Assembly (NCBI RefSeq): GCF_002159835.1
Contig: NZ_NFJL01000006.1
Coordinates: forward strand, 1-64,000
From: Blautia sp. An249
GTDB lineage: Bacteria; Bacillota; Clostridia; Lachnospirales; Lachnospiraceae
DNA length: 64,000 bases
Reading direction: 5' to 3'
A model generated the notes under the pieces. That model saw nothing but the letters and a program-made list of their open reading frames with translations. It made no database searches and was not told where the DNA came from. This document shows positions 35,457 through 44,552 of this stretch, one piece after another. A program made the translations under genes and the position numbers. The first letter of the stretch is position 1. Every line of letters begins with the position of its first letter.

Positions 35457-36656
35457 ATGAAGGTTGATAAGGTAAAAGTTGGAGTGGTTGGTCTTGGTAT
35501 GGTGTGTTATTCCCATATTGATGCGTATGAGGCGCATCCCAATGCAGAGGTTGTTGCGGTATGTGATCTGAATGAGGCGCAGGCGAAAGCAGTGGCAGAA
35601 AAGTATGGCATTCCGAAATACTATACAGATTATGAAGAAATGCTGAAAGACACAGATATTAATACCATCGATATTGCAACGCCCACATTTACACATTCCA
35701 GAATGACTATCCAGGCAGCAGAAGCAGGCAAGAATATTTCCTGTGAAAAGCCGTTCTGTCTTACTCTGGAAGACGGCATGGCGGCGTGTGAAGCCGCAAA
35801 GAAAAACGGCGTGACTTTAATGGTAGGAGAATCTTACGTATTTATGACTTCCATTATGAAAGCAAGAGAATTAATCGATGCCGGCGAGATCGGAAAGCCA
35901 ACCCAGATCCGTGAAAGATTCGGCGCATGGATTGAAAAGGGAGGCGTTATGGATAACCGTCCTGTATCTGCCAACAGAGAGTGGCGGATGGATTCCTCTA
36001 AAGCAGGCGGAAACGGTTTCCCGTGGATGTTTGACCACTGTGTACATTTCTTCTCCACAGCAGAATATCTGATGAATGACTCGAAGATTAAAGAGGTATA
36101 CTCTCTCAAGAGCAGCCTTGACTGGATGAATGACCAGCAGAAACATAAGGTTGAAAATGATAAGATGCACTTGTATGGAACCAATGCGGCAGGAGACATT
36201 CCGATTATGACATGGACATATGAAGATTCCGCGTGTCAGGGTGTCTGGATGCGTGCGGAATATCTGAACGGAAAGTATGATCCATACACAGGATTTTCTG
36301 TAATTGTAAGTGGAGATAAGGGAATGATTGAAGTTCTCGGAGAAGGCGGAAAAGGCTTAAAGCACCAGGGAAAAGACGCCCATCTGGTACTGTACCGTCA
36401 GGACGGCACATCAGAAATGTTCCGTTTTGATGAAGGCGGGGATGAAATCTGGGATTCCGAAGTTTCTTATTACAGCAGAGCGCACAGAAATCAGATATTC
36501 GAGTTCGTAGATAATCTGGTAGAAGGAAAGGAAACGAGATACAGCGGTGTGGACGGAACACGCGCCGTACGTACTACCATGGCGGCTATTTGCTCCGCAA
36601 AGGAGGATGTACCGGTAAAAGTTGATGAAGTAGACGACGCAAGATACAATAAATAA
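35457..36656 (+). CDS. Gfo/Idh/MocA-family oxidoreductase
   Basis: I take ATG 35457, with AAAAGGAGG upstream, giving 399 aa. The Rossmann motif VGVVGLGMVCYSHIDAY is followed by VCDLNEAQA and the catalytic lysine block SCEKPFCLTLEDG. The D-x-x-x-H type pair occurs in WMFDHCVHFF. The family oxidises one hydroxyl of sugars, inositols or glycosides with NAD(P). With an IolD-like enzyme in the coregulated operon, an inositol dehydrogenase-like first step (cyclitol to ketone) is a plausible guess, but C-glycoside or sugar-acid oxidation is also possible. Confidence 0.88.
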   Translation: MKVDKVKVGVVGLGMVCYSHIDAYEAHPNAEVVAVCDLNEAQAKAVAEKYGIPKYYTDYEEMLKDTDINTIDIATPTFTHSRMTIQAAEAGKNISCEKPFCLTLEDGMAACEAAKKNGVTLMVGESYVFMTSIMKARELIDAGEIGKPTQIRERFGAWIEKGGVMDNRPVSANREWRMDSSKAGGNGFPWMFDHCVHFFSTAEYLMNDSKIKEVYSLKSSLDWMNDQQKHKVENDKMHLYGTNAAGDIPIMTWTYEDSACQGVWMRAEYLNGKYDPYTGFSVIVSGDKGMIEVLGEGGKGLKHQGKDAHLVLYRQDGTSEMFRFDEGGDEIWDSEVSYYSRAHRNQIFEFVDNLVEGKETRYSGVDGTRAVRTTMAAICSAKEDVPVKVDEVDDARYNK

Positions 36657-36667
36657 GGAAAATACCG

Positions 36668-37900
36668 ATGTGTATAAAAAAAGACGCCGCGTATATTATA
36701 GAAGAATCCATAAAAAAAGTGATGCCTGATGAGGCGGTGATACGCGCTCTTCATGGAAAAAAATTTGATACCGGGAAGCTGTATGTGGTTGCTGTGGGAA
36801 AGGCAGCCTGGCGTATGGCGAAAACGGCTTCAGAGATATTGAAAGACAGAATCTATGCAGGAGTCGTATGTACAAAGTACGATCATGTTAAATCAGAGAT
36901 AAAAGGCTTTCAGTGTTTTGAAGGAGGACATCCTGTGCCCGATAAAAATTCTTATCTGGGTACGCAGGCGGCGCTGGATATGGTGTCAAATCTTAGTGAA
37001 GAGGATACCGTACTGTTTCTGCTCTCAGGAGGAAGCTCCGCACTGTTTGAAAAGCCGCTGATAAGGGAAGAGGAAATGGCCGGTATAACACAGCAGCTTC
37101 TCGCCTGCGGTGCAGATATAACAGAAATCAATACGTTACGTAAAAGACTTTCTGCAGTAAAAGGAGGAAAGTTTGCACAGATATGCAAACCTGCACATGT
37201 ATACAGCATCATTTTAAGCGATGTACCGGGAGATTCCATGGACATGATTGGTTCAGGTCCTGCATATCCTGATAAAAGTACCAGCGAAGACGCACTGAAA
37301 ATTGTAAAGAAATATGGGCTGTGCTTAAGCAGGGAAGCGTCGGATCTGCTTCGGACAGAAACACCCAAAGAGCTGTCCAATGTGGAAAATGTGGTTACCG
37401 GGAGTGTGGGTGATTTATGCAGAGCTGCAGCGGATGCGTGCAGGGGAAGGGGGTATGAACCTGTCATTCTGACAGAGTATCTGGATTGTCAGGCAAAAGA
37501 GGCCGGTTCGTTTATGGCCTCTATCGCCAGAAGTCATCAGAAAAGCTGTAAAAGTCTCGCCTTCATAGCAGGAGGCGAGACGGTTGTTCAGCTTACCGGA
37601 GATGGAAAAGGCGGAAGAAATCAGGAGCTTGCTCTGTCCGCAGCCGTAGGACTTGCAGACCTTAAAAACACAGCTCTCTTTAGTATAGGCAGCGACGGAA
37701 CCGACGGTCCCACAGACGCCGCAGGCGGTTACTGCGATGGTGAGACAAAGAAAAAGCTGGATCATCAGGGAATTGATATTTTTGAAGTATTGAAGAGGAA
37801 TGACGCATACAATGCTTTGAAGAAAGCAGATGGATTGATCAGAACAGGCGCTACAGGGACTAATGTAAATGACGTAGCGGTATTACTGATTAAAAGGTAG
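36668..37900 (+). CDS. Glycerate 2-kinase (GckA/MOFRL family)
   Basis: The 410-aa protein has the family's N-terminal block KLYVVAVGKAAWRMA, LFLLSGGSSALFE, SDVPGDSMDMIGSGPA and the C-terminal MOFRL domain with GGETVVQLTGDGKGGRNQE and DGTDGPTDAAGG. It phosphorylates D-glycerate to 2-phosphoglycerate, feeding lower glycolysis. It follows the dehydrogenase by 11 bases. Its presence suggests that the pathway releases a three-carbon glycerate unit, for example from an oxidised C6 ring after C-C cleavage. GGAAAA-type ribosome site is weak. Confidence 0.92.
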   Translation: MCIKKDAAYIIEESIKKVMPDEAVIRALHGKKFDTGKLYVVAVGKAAWRMAKTASEILKDRIYAGVVCTKYDHVKSEIKGFQCFEGGHPVPDKNSYLGTQAALDMVSNLSEEDTVLFLLSGGSSALFEKPLIREEEMAGITQQLLACGADITEINTLRKRLSAVKGGKFAQICKPAHVYSIILSDVPGDSMDMIGSGPAYPDKSTSEDALKIVKKYGLCLSREASDLLRTETPKELSNVENVVTGSVGDLCRAAADACRGRGYEPVILTEYLDCQAKEAGSFMASIARSHQKSCKSLAFIAGGETVVQLTGDGKGGRNQELALSAAVGLADLKNTALFSIGSDGTDGPTDAAGGYCDGETKKKLDHQGIDIFEVLKRNDAYNALKKADGLIRTGATGTNVNDVAVLLIKR

Positions 37901-37932
37901 TGTTTAAGGCTGCAGCGCGTTCTGGTAATTAT

Positions 37933-39141
37933 TTAAAATACATATTGTTTTAAGCGTGAGAATGCCTCAACTACTTTTTCATGGGGCAAGGCCAGGTTCA
38001 TCCGGATTCCGTAAGGCACATGATACATACTTCCCTCTCTCCAGATTACACCGACGCGGATTCCCGCCTGCTGAAGTTCCTCGATGGATTTGCCGTGCTT
38101 TTGGCACCATCCGGAACAGTCAAGCAGGATCATGTAGGTACCCTGGGGCATGGACAGACGGACGCCTTCAAAGTTTTCCCGGATGAAATGAAAAGCATAC
38201 GTAATGTTTTTTTCTAACACGGTTTTTAACTGGCTCAGCCAGATGCGCCCCTCCGCCTGATAGGCGCCAATCAGCGCGTGCATGGAAAGAACATTCATAT
38301 CATTGTAATGAGAAAGAGCTTCGTACCGTCTGATTCGTTCACGAAGGTATTTGTTGTAGATAATATGGTAGCTGCCAACCAGACCAGCCAGATTGAATGT
38401 TTTAGACGGTGCGTAAAATGCAACGGTGCGGTTTCTGGCATCTTCGGATACTGATTGGGCGGGAGTATGTGCCTGCCCGAATAAAGTGAGATCAGACCAG
38501 ATTTCGTCTGCAATAACGTAAACATCATTGTTACGGAAAATTTCCATTGCCTGTGAAATCTCCCGGCGTTCCCATACACGGCCGGTGGGATTGTGCGGGG
38601 AGCAGAATAAGGCAGTGTGAATGTGATGTTCCTTGATTTTGCGCTCCATATCTTCAAAGTCCATACGCCATACGTTGTTTTCGTCCAGCTTTAACGGACT
38701 TAAGACGATCTTGTATCCATTGCGTTCAAGCTGAGCTGTGAAACCATTGTAAGTAGGAGAATGAAGCAGGACCGGATCGCCGTCAGAACACAGAACCCGC
38801 ATGGCGCTTGTAATACCGCCAAGGACACCGTTCTCATAGCCGATATGTTCCGGCAGCAGATTGGTAACGCCGTTTCCCTCTTTCTGCCAGCGGATAATTG
38901 CCTGATAGTAATCATCAGAGGGGATGAAATATCCGAATGAGGGATGAGAGGCTCTGTGTATAATCGCTTCTGTTACGGTATTTACTGTGGCAAAGTTCAT
39001 ATCTGCAATCCACATGGGAATCTGTTCGAAGCCGGGCAGGGTTTCTCCCTTCGGGATTCCCCAAAGCTCGTTTTCTTTCATATCCACGGCAATGGAATCC
39101 CAGCCGTGGCGGTTTAACATCGTTGTAAAATCGTATTTCAT
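37933..39141 (-). CDS. MalY/PatB-type PLP beta-lyase or aminotransferase
   Basis: The 402-aa protein has fold-type I aminotransferase motifs: MWIADMNFAT, GYENGVLGGITSAMRVL, FCSPHNPTGRVW, VIADEIWSDL and the PLP lysine in YAPSKTFNLAG. MalY/PatB proteins cleave cystathionine or other C-S conjugates to thiol, pyruvate and ammonia, and some act as aminotransferases. It is convergent with glycerate kinase and divergent from the AraC gene at 39295, with AGGACA before the ATG. It is probably controlled by that AraC protein and not part of the cyclic-polyol regulon. Confidence 0.9.
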   Translation of the reverse strand: MKYDFTTMLNRHGWDSIAVDMKENELWGIPKGETLPGFEQIPMWIADMNFATVNTVTEAIIHRASHPSFGYFIPSDDYYQAIIRWQKEGNGVTNLLPEHIGYENGVLGGITSAMRVLCSDGDPVLLHSPTYNGFTAQLERNGYKIVLSPLKLDENNVWRMDFEDMERKIKEHHIHTALFCSPHNPTGRVWERREISQAMEIFRNNDVYVIADEIWSDLTLFGQAHTPAQSVSEDARNRTVAFYAPSKTFNLAGLVGSYHIIYNKYLRERIRRYEALSHYNDMNVLSMHALIGAYQAEGRIWLSQLKTVLEKNITYAFHFIRENFEGVRLSMPQGTYMILLDCSGWCQKHGKSIEELQQAGIRVGVIWREGSMYHVPYGIRMNLALPHEKVVEAFSRLKQYVF

Positions 39142-39177
39142 GTCTGTTGTCCTTTCAAATAGTTATTCTTTCCTGTC

Positions 39178-39207
39178 TTGACATACCCTGTAAGCGGTTT
39201 TTATAAT
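39178..39207 (+). promoter_or_regulatory. Near-consensus sigma-A promoter for araC
   Basis: TTGACA (39178-39183), an 18-base spacer and TATAAT (39202-39207) lie 88 bases before the AraC start at 39295. Both boxes match consensus exactly. Confidence 0.75.
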
Positions 39208-39294
39208 ATTATCACAGAAAAAAGCTATAAAATATCTGAAAATCGTCAAAATATATTCTGATATATTCAGGATATAAAAACGGGAGGACAGGAT

Positions 39295-40182
39295 ATGAAG
39301 CACAACAGTCAATACATAAACTCTGTGAACCTGAACGCCGGTACGGATTTTCCCTATCTGGTGATGGAAATTATAAATGAACAGAGTTATCCCAGAAATC
39401 CAGGATTTCAGGTTATGCACTGGCATGAGGATGTTCAGTTTATTTATCTTCTGGAAGGAAACGTTACGATTCGGACATTATATGGGAATACGGATATTCA
39501 GGCCGGGGAAGGCGTGTTTATTAACAAAAATGTTGTTCATATGGTGGAACATGAGGGGTGCTGCCATTATTACAGTTTTGTATTTCCGGATTACTTTCTG
39601 AAATTTTATTTCGGCAGCCCGGCAGCAGGATTTGTTGAGGCAATTACGGGAAATACACAGCTTTTGGTATACGCTTTTACAAAGGAACAGCCATGGTGCC
39701 TCCGGATACTGGACATATTAAGGGAATTAATAGAACTGGATAAAAAGAAAACAGAATACTATGTTTATGAGGTACTGGTCCGGATTTCCTCCGTTTGGCT
39801 GGAATTTATAAAAAATATAACGCTGTCTCCAGGGAAAAAACAGGGCGCCCTGGGGGAAAGGATGCAGGAGTTCTTAAAATATATTGAAGAGCATTATGCA
39901 GAAGACATTTCTCTGGAAAACCTTGCACAAAGCGCTCATGTAAGCAAATCGGAATGTCTGCGGTGTTTCAGACAGAGTATGCAGACAACGCCTTTTAAAT
40001 ACCTTATGGAATATCGCCTGTTAAAGGCAGCCGAACTGCTGAGCACCACAGAAGAACCTGTTGGAACAGTTGCAATGAATGTGGGTTTCCGCCAAACCAG
40101 TCATTTTGGGAAATGCTTCCGGGAAAAAACGGGGTATTCACCCCGCGAGTATAGAAAAAGGGCAGAAACATCTAATTTGTAA
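39295..40182 (+). CDS. AraC-family regulator
   Basis: The 295-aa protein has a cupin-type sensor (HWHEDVQFIYLLEGNVTIR, then AGEGVFINKNVVHMVE). A double HTH follows: ISLENLAQSAHVSKSECLRCF, then VGTVAMNVGFRQTSHFGKCF with the final TGYSPREYRKR. It is divergent from the MalY-type gene and has a near-consensus promoter (39178-39207). It resembles the AraC protein at 32869-33801 in plan but not closely enough to infer the same effector. AGGACAGG precedes the ATG. Confidence 0.92.
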   Translation: MKHNSQYINSVNLNAGTDFPYLVMEIINEQSYPRNPGFQVMHWHEDVQFIYLLEGNVTIRTLYGNTDIQAGEGVFINKNVVHMVEHEGCCHYYSFVFPDYFLKFYFGSPAAGFVEAITGNTQLLVYAFTKEQPWCLRILDILRELIELDKKKTEYYVYEVLVRISSVWLEFIKNITLSPGKKQGALGERMQEFLKYIEEHYAEDISLENLAQSAHVSKSECLRCFRQSMQTTPFKYLMEYRLLKAAELLSTTEEPVGTVAMNVGFRQTSHFGKCFREKTGYSPREYRKRAETSNL

Positions 40183-40194
40183 AATAAGAAATAG

Positions 40195-40231
40195 CTGCGG
40201 CGCGATTTGGGAATATGAAATCGCGCCGCAG
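40195..40231. terminator. Bidirectional terminator between araC and esterase genes
   Basis: CTGCGGCGCGATTT (40195-40208) and its exact complement (40218-40231) form a 14-bp stem, followed by a T-rich stretch. It separates the convergent AraC and hydrolase genes. Confidence 0.85.
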
Positions 40232-40240
40232 TTTGTATTT

Positions 40241-41083
40241 TTATAGAGAGGAGCCAGGGAAATCCGTTTTGTAAATAAAATCCACAGCCGGATTCAGCCA
40301 GGCGCTGCAGGCATAAGGCTGTTCGTAGGGGATTTCCTGGCTGGTCATGTAAGTTGCCAGACTCAATCCGTGTTTTCCCTCCGGGTAAATATGCATTTCC
40401 AGAGGAATTCCCTTTTCTGCCAGGGCCATGGCCAGAAGAAGAGAATTCTGTACGGGAACTGTTTTATCTGTATAAGTATGCCACAGATAAACGGGAGGAA
40501 AGTCTTCCGTTATCTGCTTTTCTATGGACAGTCGTTCCAGAAGCTGAGAGTCTGCGGCATCTTTTCCTAAAAGATTGGAAAAAGACGGTTTGTGGCCGTA
40601 GGTTCCGCTGCTGACTACGGGATAGGACAGAATCAGTTTATCGGGACGCAGAAGAGATTTGGGATCTCCAAGGAGATTCTGAATCTCTTTTTCTTTCCAG
40701 AAGACGGCGGTGCATAAAGCCAGATGGCCTCCGGCAGAGAACCCGCAGACGGAAATATTATCCGGCTGTATATGGTACTGGGAGGCATGGCTGCGAATCC
40801 GGTAAAAAGCCGTAAGGGCTTCATAGAGAGCCTGGGGGTAGGTGTCGGGAGCCACGCTGTATTTCAGGGTAAAGGCGGATATGCCTCTGGCTGCAAACTG
40901 CAGGGCGACGGGTTCACATTCCCGGTCGGAAACTTTTTCATAGCCGCCGCCCGGTAAGATCAGGACTGCGGGATGCAGACGGTCAGCGTCAATACATTCG
41001 TAATTGGAGCAGAGATAACCGGTAAAAAGTGCCTGGGAGTTCGGGAATCCCGGAACCTGTATTGTTTCCTGTATGATTTTCAT
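40241..41083 (-). CDS. Alpha/beta hydrolase, acetyl-esterase type
   Basis: I take the start at 41083, behind CAGGAGG, giving 280 aa. The oxyanion region PAVLILPGGGY, the nucleophile elbow VCGFSAGGH (Ser of GFSAG), the acid in WHTYTDKTVP and the His in PEGKHGLSLA form a full catalytic set of a BD-FAE or acetyl-xylan-esterase-like hydrolase. It removes acetyl or feruloyl groups from carbohydrates or small esters. It is read away from the TAXI operon; the start region lies near the LysR palindrome at 41150-41166, so it may share control. Confidence 0.85.
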   Translation of the reverse strand: MKIIQETIQVPGFPNSQALFTGYLCSNYECIDADRLHPAVLILPGGGYEKVSDRECEPVALQFAARGISAFTLKYSVAPDTYPQALYEALTAFYRIRSHASQYHIQPDNISVCGFSAGGHLALCTAVFWKEKEIQNLLGDPKSLLRPDKLILSYPVVSSGTYGHKPSFSNLLGKDAADSQLLERLSIEKQITEDFPPVYLWHTYTDKTVPVQNSLLLAMALAEKGIPLEMHIYPEGKHGLSLATYMTSQEIPYEQPYACSAWLNPAVDFIYKTDFPGSSL

Positions 41084-41149
41084 AAAAACCTCCTGACAAA
41101 TCAAGAATCTATTTCTTTTAGATTAAGAAACACGGCGGGAAAAGTCAAG

Positions 41150-41215
41150 TATTCGATTTTAGAATAGCAGTTAAGCCGAAACGGAATTGTTATAAATAAC
41201 TGAAAACTGTAAAAT
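41150..41215 (+). promoter_or_regulatory. LysR-type operator and promoter of the TAXI operon
   Basis: TATTC-GATTTTA-GAATA (41150-41166) is centred 29 bases before the -35 box TTGTTA (41187-41192), which has a 17-base spacer to TAAAAT (41210-41215). The same palindrome and distance occur before the UGSC operon (50955-50971). The expected start near 41222 puts the operator at about -64, the classic LysR activator position. Confidence 0.8.
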
Positions 41216-41358
41216 TGTAATTGAAAATAATGCAATATTAAATAAAACTTCCTATTAATGACAGAATGTATAAAGGATTTTTAGCAGATTGTCCGGGAAG
41301 CAGTATCAGAAGTAGGAACCTAAAGAACGAGTATAAAAAAGAAAAAGGAGAACGAGCT

Positions 41359-42516
41359 ATGAAGAAGAAAATGGTATCAGTCTTACTTACCCTGGTGTTG
41401 ACAGTTTCAATGTTCGCAGGATGCGGATCCGAGGAAGGAACGGGAGATTCTTCTGAGACTGCGAGTACAGAAACCAAGGAGGAAGAGACAGAGGAAGAAG
41501 AATCCCAGGGAGAAACAGAAACCGAATCGGATGGGGAATGGAAGTCGGACCCCAGCCATGAACCTTATGAAATCGAAATTTATACAAACGCCCAGGGAGG
41601 ATCCACCTATATTCTGGGAGTGGCCTTTGCTGATTTGATCAATGAACACAGTGAATGGCTGACAGCTACTGCCATGGAATCTCCGGGGCCGGATCAGACA
41701 GCCTCCATGGTATTATCCGACGAATATTATCAGGAACACGTTTTAGGCTATATGATTGGAATTGACGCAATTTTAGGAGAGGATCCTTTTACAGGTCCCA
41801 ATTATGATTTGCGGTGCCTTATAGGATACGGTCTGGTTTCCAATGTTTTTATTACTCTGGATGAAAATATTAAGACACTGGAAGATCTGGACGGAAAGAG
41901 GGTAGCGTTAAGAACCAAGCCCAATGTGCCCTGTGTGGATATTCCCACAAAGATGTTCGAGCTTCTGGGAATTGAACCGGAGTATGAATATCTCTCCTTC
42001 GGAGATTCCGCCACAGCACTGGCAGACGGAAAGGTAGACGCTATTTTATCAGGAGGGCAGGCCCTGAGTGCGGATGCAGATGAATGGACCCAGATGGCGG
42101 CCCTGGCGGAAGTCTATGCCCGCAACGATGTTTATTACGTATCCATGGATGAGGAAGCTTTGCTGGAGGCAAAAGATTCCCTGGGACATTCCCTGCTCCC
42201 CGGTATCATGACCCTGGAAAATGGCATTTATGATCCGGACTTTGACGGAGAGGTTACGATTATGGCGGATTATCTCTGCTGGTATGTTCATAAGAACTTC
42301 CCGGAAGACGTACAGGAAGAAATTCTGAATATTTATTACGAATACTGCGATCAGTTTGCCAGCTACAAGGATGAGGGGGCTTACTGTACACAGGAAAATA
42401 TGGGAAATTTAGATACGCCGGAGTTAATATCCGATGTGGCGAAAGATTTCTATGAGGAAAAGGGGATTGAAGTAAATTACAGAGAGACTCCTTATGAGAA
42501 GTATGTACCTCAATAA
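41359..42516 (+). CDS. TAXI-family TRAP transporter solute-binding lipoprotein
   Basis: I take ATG 41359, behind AAAAGGAG, giving 385 aa. The signal peptide ends in a lipobox (MFAGC), then a long acidic Glu/Ser/Thr linker (residues ~25-60). The TAXI fold follows: YTNAQGGSTYILGVAFADL, then LEDLDGKRVALRTKPN, then DSATALADGKVDAILSGGQAL. It captures an organic acid outside the membrane and hands it to the permease. The substrate is unknown; TAXI proteins usually bind carboxylates. It is the first gene of the LysR-controlled operon, 118 bases after the predicted -10 box. Confidence 0.9.
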   Translation: MKKKMVSVLLTLVLTVSMFAGCGSEEGTGDSSETASTETKEEETEEEESQGETETESDGEWKSDPSHEPYEIEIYTNAQGGSTYILGVAFADLINEHSEWLTATAMESPGPDQTASMVLSDEYYQEHVLGYMIGIDAILGEDPFTGPNYDLRCLIGYGLVSNVFITLDENIKTLEDLDGKRVALRTKPNVPCVDIPTKMFELLGIEPEYEYLSFGDSATALADGKVDAILSGGQALSADADEWTQMAALAEVYARNDVYYVSMDEEALLEAKDSLGHSLLPGIMTLENGIYDPDFDGEVTIMADYLCWYVHKNFPEDVQEEILNIYYEYCDQFASYKDEGAYCTQENMGNLDTPELISDVAKDFYEEKGIEVNYRETPYEKYVPQ

Positions 42517-42554
42517 CAGAGCATAACCAAAGATACGAATGAGGAGGTATCCGG

Positions 42555-44534
42555 ATGGGGTTTGGTAAGAAAAAGAAAGACAAAGCACAGCAGGCGGTGG
42601 AACAGGCAGTGGAAAGCAAGGCTTACGGAGGGGTTCTCCCGGAGAAGATTTATGATTATCTTCTGGTATTCTTCTGCCTGGGCATGTGTGTGATGCATAT
42701 GATTTATGCCAAGAAAAGTTTTCTGCAGCAGGAAGTCTATCTGACCATGCATATGTTTTTTTCCTTTATTATTTTGTTTCTTTCTACAGCAAAGAAAAGT
42801 GAAAGTAAGATACATAATGCCTTTTTGTTTCTGTCAGTGGCGCTGACCTTTGCTTTTACCATTTATATTTGCTGTAACCTGGAAGGACTGAGAGTGCGTC
42901 AGTGGGTCAGTACGAACCTGGATGTGGTTGTGGGGATTACCATGATTATTCTTGCGCTGTATGCGTGCTGGCTGGGGTTCGGAAAATTTATTCCCATCCT
43001 GGTGATCATTGTCTGTATTTATCCCTTCTTCGGGAAATATATGCCGGGACCTTTCCGGACCAGCGCGCTGCCTTTTAGCAGAACCATCTCCAACTTATCC
43101 ATTGGCCTGACTACAGGGCTTTATGACAGTACCCTGACCATTTCCGCCAATTATACGTTTCTGTTTTGTGTCTTCGGCGGCGTTATGTCCGCCACCGGTG
43201 TTCAGAAATTTTTCGGCGAATTCGGGAAATGGACGGTGGGACGGTTCCGCTCCGGAAGTGCACAGATCACAGTAGTAAATACGGCTATGGTGGGTATGGT
43301 CTGCGGAAATGCCATTGCAAACGTGACTATGACAGGTCCTTACTGTATTGACAATATGAAGAAAAACGGCTATGACGCCACCACGGCTACAGCGATTTCC
43401 TGTGTGGGCGCTAACGGAGGGCAGATTCTTCCTCCGGTTATGGGAATTGTGGCCTTTTCCATGGCCGGCTATGCAGGGATTCCTTATTGGAGCATCTGTA
43501 AAATGGCGATTATCTCGGCGGTTTTATATTATTTGTCGCTGTCTCTGTATGCCCATTTACATGCATTGAAAACCCCGGAGCTTCGTACCCATATTGCGGA
43601 GAAACCGGTGATTGACTGGGATGTGATGAAGTGGAAAGGCCCGGCCTTTGTGGTTCCTTTTGTAATTATTATTACCCTCCTGGTACAGGGAAAATCCGTA
43701 ATGGTCTGCGGATTCTGGGCAATTCTTTCCGTTATCCTTATGAGTTATCTGGCGCCTGCCAGACACCGGCCGAAAGTCCGGGATTTAATCGACGGCTTTG
43801 TGGAAGGAGCTAAGCAGGGAGCCCAGATGGGCGCCTGCTGTGCGGTAATCGGAATGCTGGTCTGCACCTTTACCACCAGCGGTATGGGCGTAAAGCTGAC
43901 CTCCGGAATTGAAAGCTGGAGTCACGGCTCTTTATTCCTGGCTCTTTTGATTCTGTATATTGCCAGTATTGTGGCAGGAATGGCAGGAGTATCGGTAGCA
44001 GCTTATTTTACAGCGGCGGCCTTTGCAGTTCCGGCTCTGCAGCAGTTGGGAATTGCCTATGAAACGGCACATTTCTTCTGTGTTTATCCTGCTTCTTATG
44101 CAACGATTACTCCTCCGGTGGCGTTAACCACCTTAGTGGGGACCCAGATTTCAGGAACCCCTTATGGAAAGACGGCGGTGGAATGCTGTAAAATCTGCGG
44201 AGTTTCTTTCCTGGCGCCGTTTTTATTCGTCTATGCGCCGGTGCTGCTTCTGGAGGGGAGCTGGACAGATCCCACGACCTATCTGCAGCTTCTGGCGGTG
44301 ATTATCCTTACAGTAGCGGCACAGTTCTGTTGGGTAAATTATTTCTGTACAGATTTAACTCTGGCAGAAAGAGCCATGTTTTTTATCAGTTTCCTTTCGC
44401 TGATTCTCTATATCTTCCTGGGAAATAGGATTCTCCTCTGCCTGGGAATGGCAGTATTTGCAGCGGTGATTGTTCTTCATATGGGAAGATGGAAGAAAAT
44501 GAAAAGCAGCGTGCCTCCTGCGGCCGCTGTGTAA
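42555..44534 (+). CDS. TRAP transporter fused permease (TAXI type)
   Basis: The 659-aa membrane protein has many hydrophobic segments and belongs to the fused small-large permease (DctQM-like) class typical of TAXI systems. Visible landmarks: GVQKFFGEFGKWTVGRFRSGSAQITVV-type cytoplasmic loop, NAIANVTMTGPYCIDNMKKN, and ANGGQILPPVMGIVAFSMA. It moves the substrate with Na+ or H+. The spacing to the binding protein is 38 bases with GAGGAGG. The frame is complete. Confidence 0.9.
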   Translation: MGFGKKKKDKAQQAVEQAVESKAYGGVLPEKIYDYLLVFFCLGMCVMHMIYAKKSFLQQEVYLTMHMFFSFIILFLSTAKKSESKIHNAFLFLSVALTFAFTIYICCNLEGLRVRQWVSTNLDVVVGITMIILALYACWLGFGKFIPILVIIVCIYPFFGKYMPGPFRTSALPFSRTISNLSIGLTTGLYDSTLTISANYTFLFCVFGGVMSATGVQKFFGEFGKWTVGRFRSGSAQITVVNTAMVGMVCGNAIANVTMTGPYCIDNMKKNGYDATTATAISCVGANGGQILPPVMGIVAFSMAGYAGIPYWSICKMAIISAVLYYLSLSLYAHLHALKTPELRTHIAEKPVIDWDVMKWKGPAFVVPFVIIITLLVQGKSVMVCGFWAILSVILMSYLAPARHRPKVRDLIDGFVEGAKQGAQMGACCAVIGMLVCTFTTSGMGVKLTSGIESWSHGSLFLALLILYIASIVAGMAGVSVAAYFTAAAFAVPALQQLGIAYETAHFFCVYPASYATITPPVALTTLVGTQISGTPYGKTAVECCKICGVSFLAPFLFVYAPVLLLEGSWTDPTTYLQLLAVIILTVAAQFCWVNYFCTDLTLAERAMFFISFLSLILYIFLGNRILLCLGMAVFAAVIVLHMGRWKKMKSSVPPAAAV

Positions 44535-44552
44535 CAGGAAAGGAGCGGTCAG

